From: Endozoicomonas sp. SCSIO W0465
Lineage (GTDB): Bacteria; Pseudomonadota; Gammaproteobacteria; Pseudomonadales; Endozoicomonadaceae
Direction: 5' to 3'
Assembly: GCF_023716865.1 (NCBI RefSeq)
Contig: NZ_CP092417.1
Span: 7,156,702 to 7,220,701, forward strand
DNA: 64,000 nucleotides
A program made the translations under genes and the position numbers. This document shows, in pieces, positions 57,829 to 64,000 of this stretch (the stretch's first letter is position 1; every line of letters starts with the position of its first letter). The notes under the pieces are model-generated. The model was not told where the DNA came from and searched no databases. It saw only the letters and a program-made list of their open reading frames with translations.

Positions 57829-60618
57829 TCACGAACGTATATTGCGGGGCAATTTCAATTGGCTATTATCACGAAGCTTGTTGATATCTCTGTTGATAAA
57901 AGCATCGGGGTTGAGTTTATAGATCGCTTTCATCAATGACGTCCAGTTGTCGTATTCCGGAAACTGGGGGATGAGCTTAATGGCCACCATGCTGATGGTA
58001 TAACCTTCAGGTACTTTGTATACGGGTGTCTTACTGATTCCGGATAACAGCGAATTACTGATTTTCTGGTATGAAGGAGCTGTTACCATCCCCGTCGTTT
58101 CCTCTGATCTTCTTTCGCTAATTTGTTGACCTCCATTACGCTCAGCAGCTTTGGCTGGTATCGAGGTGCTATCACTGGTCTGCTGACTGGCTTTTTTCTC
58201 TGGCAGCTGCAACACCGTCCCTTTTCTGAGCGCGCCAATATCATTATTCACAAACAGTGAGGGGTTCAGCTTTGCCAATTCCTGGAGTAAATCATACCAG
58301 CTGTCAAACTGTGGATAATCAGGTATCAGTTTATGTGCAATAGCCGCAAGACTTTCACTTTCCGTGACCTTATAAGTGGTTTCTGCTCTGTGTTGGACAG
58401 GCTGCTTTTTCGGGGAGGAAAGCTGCTGCCGGGCAGGCTTTGCTAACGTCTGACCCATTTTTTGCGGCTTAGTGTGATGATCAATAGTTACTGCCTGTGC
58501 TGCTGGTCGCTCTTCAGTGGGAGAGAGCATCGTTCTGACTGGCTTTGTAAACGTCAGCTCGTTTTTTTCCGGCTTACTGTGATTATACGTGTTGTATTTT
58601 TTGCTTTCTGGTTGCTTCTGAGACACTTGCTGAATTTTAGCCCCAATCCCGGATGCATCAGAATCGGGGATGATCAGAATTTCATTAGCCCGAAGCTTGT
58701 TTGGATTTCCATCAATGAAAGCCTCGGGGTTCATATGAACGATTTGTTCCATCATCCCTTTCCACCCGACAGGCTGTGGGTATTTATACTGCATCCTCCA
58801 GGCAATCGAACTGACATTATCACCCGCCACGACCCTGTAAAGATGATCATAATGATCGGCTTCAGGGAGGTTTAACACTGTGCCTGCCGGTATTTTGTTA
58901 ATATCACCATTGATAAATGCGTCAGGGTTATTCTTCACCAGCAGCTTCATTACCCCCTTCCAGCTCGTTGAGACTGAATAAGCTTTGCTCAGCTCCATGG
59001 CTATTGTGCTGATCGTGTCACCTTTGGCAACCCGATAGGTTTTCTGCCCTGCCATCGAAGAGCGCCTGTAACTTTTACGGGTGATCCGTTCAGTAACCGA
59101 TTTATCGGCTGTCTCTGCCGGATAGTTTTTCCTTGCCTGCTCATAACCTTTTAATTTCTGGCGCAATGCTTCCAATGCCTTCTTTTTGGCAACTTCAGCA
59201 GAGATCTGAGAAGATGAGCCCCCTTTATTGGCCGGTTGGTTGCCAGAAACCTTATTGTCACGACTCTTTGCTTGTTCATACTCTTTCAACTTTTGGCGTA
59301 ATGCTTCCAGAGCCTGCCTTTTGGTAATGTCATCCGTTGTCATTGAAGAGGTGGTATTCATGACAACTTGTGGCTTTTTCCCACTGTTGCTATCTAACAG
59401 ATTAAAAGCAATTTGCCGTCCGGTTTTATCGGAATGAATTTCATAGATACCATAGGCCTTTCTTCTTCCTGCCGAAAACTTAACCACCGCTGTTAAGTGT
59501 TTTGCATCAATGTCACGACTCGAATGAGCCCTGACCACCGTTTTTTGGTTGCCATTAGCCAGTATGTCAAATCGAAGGCCTGCAACCTGCTGATTATAAT
59601 CGATGCCTTGGCGGTAATAGTCCGTAATAGAGCCTAACTGAACGGTCAGATTATCTTTACCAGCAAGCTCTTTTGGAAGATCCTTGATAATGATTGTTGA
59701 GTTCAGGGAATTGCTGTAGGGAATGTTCGAAGGTGTTTTCTGGTTCTGGTTCTGATTCTGTGCAATGACTGGTTTCTCTGAAGTCTCTGTGCGGGTAGCC
59801 TCAGATGCTTTTACAGTAGACTTTTCAGCTGCTGCCTGGGTGACTGGCTGAGTAGACCCGGGTAATTTCAGCTGCGCATCAGCCCGCAGCTTATTGATAT
59901 TGCCATTGATGAATGCGTCTGGATTCAGGGATGCCAGCCTTTTCATCAGGGTTCGCCAGTTGGAAACCTCTGGATATAAGGGTAACAAATCCATGGCTAT
60001 TCGACTGATACTCTGACCCGTTGTTACCTGGTAATACCTTGTTGAAAAACGATTAGAATATTCTTCAACTGACCGGGGGTTACTGGCTTCAGACGGTAAT
60101 GCCATGACCTCGGAAGGTGGTATCCTGGCAACAGATGTTGATGGTCCTTGAGCTTTTGGGTTGAGGTGCAGCTTTTCTGCAGGCTTATGATCCGTGTTAA
60201 GAAGGTTTAATGTAACCTGTTGTTGGTTATTGGGCGTCAGCTTGAAATCATAGATCCCATAGATTTTCTGATTTCCCACCGTCAACTTGACAACCGCCTT
60301 CAACTGACCGGAGGTAATCTCCTTTACAGAGCGAACAGTGATCAGCGGCTTCCCATCACGATCTCTTGCCACTTTAAACCGCAGGCTGGCAACCTGCTTG
60401 TCATACTCAATATTGTGACGGTAGAAGTCGGTAATGGATCCGAGCTTTACTTTAAGCTTCTTATTGGCAAGTTCTGACGGCAGAGCATCAATGGCAATGG
60501 TTGCATTAAATAATTGGTACTGATCGGTACCAAGCGTCATATACCCCAGTTCAGGATTAGCCGATGCGCTCCCGATAACACTGCTGACAATGGCTGTGCT
60601 TATCAGTTTTTTAATCAT
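57829..60618 (-). CDS. FimV-like protein with two N-terminal domains and five LysM-type repeats
   Basis: 929 residues. Signal peptide KKLISTAIVSSVIGSASA. Residues about 22-150 and 300-430 are two copies of a domain like the FimV N-terminus (KVKLGSITDFYRHNIEYDKQ in one, TVQLGSITDYYRQGIDYNQQ in the other). Five repeats of the FimV LysM type follow or separate them, e.g. YYQVTTGQSISRIAMDLLP...NPDAFINGNINKL. A repeated helical segment ALEALRQKLKEYEQAK occurs twice. FimV proteins bind peptidoglycan and organise polar machinery such as type IV pili. No second membrane span is seen, so it may be periplasmic. It separates mnmE from yidC, where no gene is usual. Confidence 0.75.
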   Translation of the reverse strand: MIKKLISTAIVSSVIGSASANPELGYMTLGTDQYQLFNATIAIDALPSELANKKLKVKLGSITDFYRHNIEYDKQVASLRFKVARDRDGKPLITVRSVKEITSGQLKAVVKLTVGNQKIYGIYDFKLTPNNQQQVTLNLLNTDHKPAEKLHLNPKAQGPSTSVARIPPSEVMALPSEASNPRSVEEYSNRFSTRYYQVTTGQSISRIAMDLLPLYPEVSNWRTLMKRLASLNPDAFINGNINKLRADAQLKLPGSTQPVTQAAAEKSTVKASEATRTETSEKPVIAQNQNQNQKTPSNIPYSNSLNSTIIIKDLPKELAGKDNLTVQLGSITDYYRQGIDYNQQVAGLRFDILANGNQKTVVRAHSSRDIDAKHLTAVVKFSAGRRKAYGIYEIHSDKTGRQIAFNLLDSNSGKKPQVVMNTTSSMTTDDITKRQALEALRQKLKEYEQAKSRDNKVSGNQPANKGGSSSQISAEVAKKKALEALRQKLKGYEQARKNYPAETADKSVTERITRKSYRRSSMAGQKTYRVAKGDTISTIAMELSKAYSVSTSWKGVMKLLVKNNPDAFINGDINKIPAGTVLNLPEADHYDHLYRVVAGDNVSSIAWRMQYKYPQPVGWKGMMEQIVHMNPEAFIDGNPNKLRANEILIIPDSDASGIGAKIQQVSQKQPESKKYNTYNHSKPEKNELTFTKPVRTMLSPTEERPAAQAVTIDHHTKPQKMGQTLAKPARQQLSSPKKQPVQHRAETTYKVTESESLAAIAHKLIPDYPQFDSWYDLLQELAKLNPSLFVNNDIGALRKGTVLQLPEKKASQQTSDSTSIPAKAAERNGGQQISERRSEETTGMVTAPSYQKISNSLLSGISKTPVYKVPEGYTISMVAIKLIPQFPEYDNWTSLMKAIYKLNPDAFINRDINKLRDNSQLKLPRNIRS

Positions 60619-60795
60619 GCTGCTGATCTTATCCAGTTAGCTCAAGGTGGGAAGCCTCTGTTACTAACTGTTTATCGGTTCAGCCGTGAGCAACTGTAGA
60701 AAATTCAGGCGCTATTGTTTACGACATCAGAATAATGATGGGCAGGTATTTTTCAGCAGAGGAATGTATTGAGGACAGATTGAGCAGAGGGTAAC

Positions 60796-60825
60796 GAAGC
60801 AGCCTTGCAAGAAGAAAGCTGCTTC
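60796..60825. terminator. hairpin downstream of yidC
   Basis: Perfect 8-bp stem GAAGCAGC/GCTGCTTC with a 14-base loop, 12 bases after the yidC stop on the minus strand. No T-run, so efficiency is uncertain. Confidence 0.4.
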
Positions 60826-60836
60826 GCAGAAGGCTC

Positions 60837-62501
60837 TTAGCCTTCTTTTTCGATTTTTTTGGTAATGATGTACTGCTGGATAATCGACAGAACGTTGTTG
60901 GTCACCCAGTACAGAACCAGACCCGCCGGGAAGAACAGGAAGAAGAAGGTGAAGATCACCGGCATCATCTTCATAACTTTAGCCTGCACAGGATCTGGCG
61001 GTGTCGGATTCAGCATCTGCTGAATGAACATCGAAGCTCCCATGATCAGTGGCAGGATAAAGTACGGATCCATCTGGGAAAGGTCGTGAATCCAGCCAAG
61101 CCATGGTGCCTGACGCAACTCCACGGATTCAAGCAGTGTCCAGTACAGGGCAATGAATACCGGCATCTGGACAAGAATCGGCAGGCAGCCCCCCATCGGG
61201 TTAACCTTCTCCTTCTTGTACAGCTCCATCATGGCCTGAGACATTTTCTGGCGATCATCGCCATACTTCTCTTTCATCTCCTGCAGCTTTGGCCCCAGTT
61301 TGCGCATTTTCGCCATGGACCGGAAGCTGGTGGCGTTCAATGGATAGAATACCGCCTTGACCAGTACCGTCAGCAGAATGATGGACCATCCCCAGTTGCC
61401 CACCAGAGAGTGAATCCACTTCAGGATGGTAAACAGTGGCTGAGCCAGGAACCAGAGCATGCCGTAGTCAACGGTCAGCTCCAGGCCATCCGACAGAGAC
61501 TTCAGGTTTTCCTGGTTTTTGGGTCCAACATACAAGGTTGCCCCGGTCTCAATGGTTTCACCTGGCTGGACAACCATGGCATCGTCATAGAAGCCAACGA
61601 AGTTGTAGCCATCTTTGTTCTGCTTGGTGTAATACTGATGGGCTTTCTGCTGATCAGGCACCCACGCACTGACAAAGTAGTGCTGGAGCATGGCAGCATA
61701 ACCACCCTGAACCCGCTCAGCGAATGGCTTATCAGAAATCTCATCAAAGGGCAGCTTGGCGTAAGGCTCATCATTGGAGCGAACGGCCGCTCCCAGATAA
61801 GTATTCATTGGCGCCTTTGAATTAAGCTGACTCGGGTCTTCTGAGTTATCCCGTTTCAGCTGCGCATAAAACTGGTCACGCCAGACCTTGTCACTGTTAT
61901 TCACGATGGTGTAATTAACCGTGACGTCATAACGGTTACGGTAGAAAGTAAAGCTTTTGGTAATGTCGACACCATCCATATTCTTATGGAGGTCAACCGT
62001 CAGCTTGTTTTCACCATCTTCCAGTGTGTAATTGGCCTGCTTTACCTGGTAAACCCCGCGGAGGTTATTCGCGTCCGGGCCATCGGTTTTGGCCAGTGCA
62101 CTCTGTGCGGTGAAGACACAGGTGATTTCTCCCTGACAGTCCGGGCTGTTGACCAGAAGCTGGAAAGGAACGGTTGGTTCTCCATCTTCAGGCAACCAGG
62201 CAGGGTATTGAGGCAGAGTCAGGCTGATGATATCACCACCGGCAGGATCAATCAGCGCATCAATCGTATTGGTCTTGACGCTGATGAGCTGGGCAGAGGG
62301 TTTCGCTGCGCCATCATCCGTGGAAGGTATTGAACTGCCATCCTTAAGGGAAGGCATATCAGAGCCAGCTTGGCTGCTGGATACGGAGTGAGCGACGGAT
62401 GCCGACTTCGGCGTACCGGGATAGTCTTCATTCCATTGCTGCAGTGTTAAAACACCGACTACAGCAATAGTGCCGATCAGGAGTGTTCTTTGGAAATCCA
62501 T
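60837..62501 (-). CDS. yidC: membrane protein insertase YidC
   Basis: 554 residues from ATG 62501 (MDFQRTLLIGTIAVVGVLTL). A large periplasmic beta domain follows the first helix. The conserved core includes GWSIILLTVLVKAVFYPLN with the catalytic Arg in TSFRSMAKM, NPMGGCLPILVQMPVFIALYW, and VLYWVTNNVLSIIQQ. It inserts proteins into the inner membrane with or without Sec. It overlaps yidD by 25 bases. Confidence 0.96.
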   Translation of the reverse strand: MDFQRTLLIGTIAVVGVLTLQQWNEDYPGTPKSASVAHSVSSSQAGSDMPSLKDGSSIPSTDDGAAKPSAQLISVKTNTIDALIDPAGGDIISLTLPQYPAWLPEDGEPTVPFQLLVNSPDCQGEITCVFTAQSALAKTDGPDANNLRGVYQVKQANYTLEDGENKLTVDLHKNMDGVDITKSFTFYRNRYDVTVNYTIVNNSDKVWRDQFYAQLKRDNSEDPSQLNSKAPMNTYLGAAVRSNDEPYAKLPFDEISDKPFAERVQGGYAAMLQHYFVSAWVPDQQKAHQYYTKQNKDGYNFVGFYDDAMVVQPGETIETGATLYVGPKNQENLKSLSDGLELTVDYGMLWFLAQPLFTILKWIHSLVGNWGWSIILLTVLVKAVFYPLNATSFRSMAKMRKLGPKLQEMKEKYGDDRQKMSQAMMELYKKEKVNPMGGCLPILVQMPVFIALYWTLLESVELRQAPWLGWIHDLSQMDPYFILPLIMGASMFIQQMLNPTPPDPVQAKVMKMMPVIFTFFFLFFPAGLVLYWVTNNVLSIIQQYIITKKIEKEG

Positions 62502-62803
62502 GAGTTCCGGGCCACACATTCAGGTGAGTGAATATGATTGTCTGATTGTGTCCGATGATTACCAGAATCGTTTTCCGGTACCGGGTCAAATCCTCCTGGA
62601 TGCCAGGGGTGGCACCTCAGTAGTCGGAGCAAGATAAGCTTGCTACCAGTCAGAAAACCATGACGATTTAAGGCTTCCAGGCCGTAGGCAGAGCAAGAGG
62701 GGTAAAAGCGGCACCGGCTGGGCATCAGAGGGCTCAACGCATAGCGATATATCTTGATCAGCCCGATCAATAATGCTCGGGGGATATTTGCTAATCTGGC
62801 CAT
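62477..62803 (-). CDS. yidD: membrane protein insertion efficiency factor YidD
   Basis: 108 residues from ATG 62803. The family core RYALSPLMPSRCRFYPSCSAYGLEAL and CHPWHPGGFDPVP is complete. It helps YidC, and the overlap with yidC shows coupling. The C-terminal tail is longer than usual. Confidence 0.93.
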   Translation of the reverse strand: MARLANIPRALLIGLIKIYRYALSPLMPSRCRFYPSCSAYGLEALNRHGFLTGSKLILLRLLRCHPWHPGGFDPVPENDSGNHRTQSDNHIHSPECVARNSWISKEHS

Positions 62804-63049
62804 AAACATGCCTTCATTCTGTCGAAGCCGTCAGCTCCATTAGAAAAGCCTTCAGCCTTATAAAGCCTTGAGCTTATTAAAATACCCTCTGTGGGCAACA
62901 GCCTCAGGCAGTCAATGCTCAAAAGTGGCTGTTTGCATAAGAAAGCTTTTTGAGCCTGGTGGAGCCGAACAGGAACAACCGCTGGGCTTCCTGTTGCATT
63001 ACTCTGGCATATTCGTTCAGGTTGGATGGATATCAAGCCCGGCCAAACA

Positions 63050-63421
63050 TTATGCCGACGCTTCCCATTCGTGCAGCCTTCGTTTCAACTTTTGCCACTG
63101 CTGGTTGAGTAGCTGGTTCAGATCACGATCATTCAGATCACTGAAACCTTTCCGGACTAAAACGACAATATCCAGGTTACCGACTTCATCCTGTTGCAGA
63201 CGAAAGGTTTCCCGGATATGACGTTTGGCCCGGTTTCGGCCAACGGCAGTACGAATATTTTTTTTGGCAACCACCAACCCCAGTCTTGCACGGCCAAGCT
63301 CGTTGGCTTTTGCCAGTATCAGAAGCGGTCTGCTGGATACCTTGATATCCGTTGTATCAAATACCTGTTTGAAATCAGCCGAGGAGCGTAGCCGTGATTC
63401 ACGACTAAAAGATAAGCTCAC
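63050..63421 (-). CDS. rnpA: ribonuclease P protein component
   Basis: About 123 residues from GTG 63421, which follows AGAGAG and aligns with the family start (SLSFSRESRLRSSADFKQVF). A second GTG at 63460 would add 13 residues. The RNP motif is RNRAKRHIRETFR. It binds the RNase P RNA for tRNA 5' processing. A 246-base gap to yidD is unusual, as these genes normally overlap; no gene is supported in it. Confidence 0.93.
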   Translation of the reverse strand: MSLSFSRESRLRSSADFKQVFDTTDIKVSSRPLLILAKANELGRARLGLVVAKKNIRTAVGRNRAKRHIRETFRLQQDEVGNLDIVVLVRKGFSDLNDRDLNQLLNQQWQKLKRRLHEWEASA

Positions 63422-63482
63422 ACTGATGCTCTCTATTTTAGCTACGGCGTTATTAGCCACGGCGTTTAGCCACAGGCGTTGA

Positions 63483-63617
63483 TCAGGCTGACAGACGCTT
63501 GCGTCCCTTGGCTCGACGACGGTTGATTACCGCACGGCCATTCTTGGTAGCCATGCGCGCACGGAAGCCGTGGTTACGCTTGCGCTTCAGGTTGCTTGGC
63601 TGGAAAGTTCTTTTCAT
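63483..63617 (-). CDS. rpmH: 50S ribosomal protein L34
   Basis: 44 residues, MKRTFQPSNLKRKRNHGFRA to GRKRLSA, the exact family pattern and length. First gene of the rpmH-rnpA-yidD-yidC cluster. Confidence 0.97.
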   Translation of the reverse strand: MKRTFQPSNLKRKRNHGFRARMATKNGRAVINRRRAKGRKRLSA

Positions 63618-64000
63618 CGTGGTTACTCGTCTTAATGGACTTACAAAAGACGGGCATTCTAAGTAATTGCAGGGTTAGCGTCAATTTGCATTGGTCAAGA
63701 GGCACCGAATTACTGCCAGTTATTTCCCCTACTTTTCCTTTATTGCCCATATATAAGAAGAAAGGGTCATTTTAGACATCATCGAAATCACGTTGCTTTA
63801 TAAATAGTTAAATAGAAGTGTTATCTTTTATGCGATGATGTTTTGATATTGATATGATTATTAAGGAAGAGGTTTGCTGTGGATAACTCATGCTATCCCA
63901 GTAATACCATGCCTTACAGGCTGTGTACTTTCTTGTCAACATCCCGCATGTATGTTGTTGCTTTGATCTTGATCTCCTGTGGGTAAGTGTTGCTGTTATC
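63618..64000. other. upstream region of rpmH with a DnaA box
   Basis: 383 bases to the window end. Contains TGTGGATAA at 63878-63886 (perfect TTATCCACA on the minus strand) in AT-rich sequence. In many gammaproteobacteria dnaA and oriC lie just beyond. The rpmH promoter must be here. No gene seen. Confidence 0.6.

Noticed and set aside
62791..63036. 81-codon frame between rnpA and yidD
   Set aside because: Same strand as neighbours, but no known family and it overlaps yidD; the gap remains unexplained.
1..64000. tRNA and rRNA genes
   Set aside because: I saw no cloverleaf pattern with a TTCGAATC-type arm in any of the intergenic regions.

Overview
The window reads as a chromosome segment of a gammaproteobacterium of the Oceanospirillales/Endozoicomonas type. 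Housekeeping order points there: polA with a DUF2782 lipoprotein and an APH-fold homoserine kinase, a zur-znuC-znuB operon, a caa3-type cytochrome oxidase cluster, prlC with yheV, and rpmH-rnpA-yidD-yidC-mnmE-mnmG. Into this frame are set eukaryote-like proteins (F-box plus WD40, a RING finger, PPxY motifs, a proline-rich protein with a WH2-like motif) and many insertion sequences. That mix is typical of animal-associated symbionts. The species assignment is inference.

Layout. 1-6.6 kb: partial Na/Pi cotransporter, an H-NS-like protein, a DUF47/PhoU-like protein, trhP (yegQ) broken by a 159-bp MITE, a membrane protein with two PPxY motifs, an ADP-ribosylglycohydrolase, and the ribosomal protein genes rpmB and rpmG. 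7-12 kb: the large NAD-dependent glutamate dehydrogenase with a one-base frameshift. 11.9-12.3 kb: two minus-strand terminator hairpins with C-rich loops, possibly small RNAs. 12.5-17.2 kb: a nest of elements in which an IS1182-family element, inserted exactly at the polA stop codon, contains a 191-bp MITE and a second IS, which itself contains an IS1595-family element. 17.2-27.2 kb: polA, DUF2782 lipoprotein, thrB, a RING-domain protein, the Zur-regulated zinc uptake operon and a proline-rich effector-like protein. 27.2-28.8 kb: an IS4-like element at the stop codon of a SCO1 gene. 28.8-37.6 kb: cytochrome c oxidase subunits and assembly factors. 38.1-43.4 kb: two dead IS copies, three more copies of the 191-bp MITE and two unknown proteins. 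43.6-50.1 kb: yheV, prlC, gamma carbonic anhydrase, MarC, ArsR, mnmG. 50.2-50.87 kb: an AT-rich region with several DnaA boxes that looks like a replication origin. 50.9-56.3 kb: three tandem F-box/WD40 genes. 56.4-63.6 kb: mnmE, a FimV-like LysM protein, yidC, yidD, rnpA, rpmH.

The most notable theme is a dispersed set of proteins that look made to act on host ubiquitin and cytoskeletal machinery: three SCF-receptor-like proteins, one RING protein, one PPxY protein and one WH2-like protein. All sit among core genes. None has an obvious Sec signal, so delivery by a type III or similar system would be needed, and no secretion genes are present here.

The second theme is recent transposition. 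Target-site duplications are exact, and two MITE families share their ends with IS elements in the same window, so parents and offspring can be matched. Several copies landed at stop codons of core genes without destroying them.
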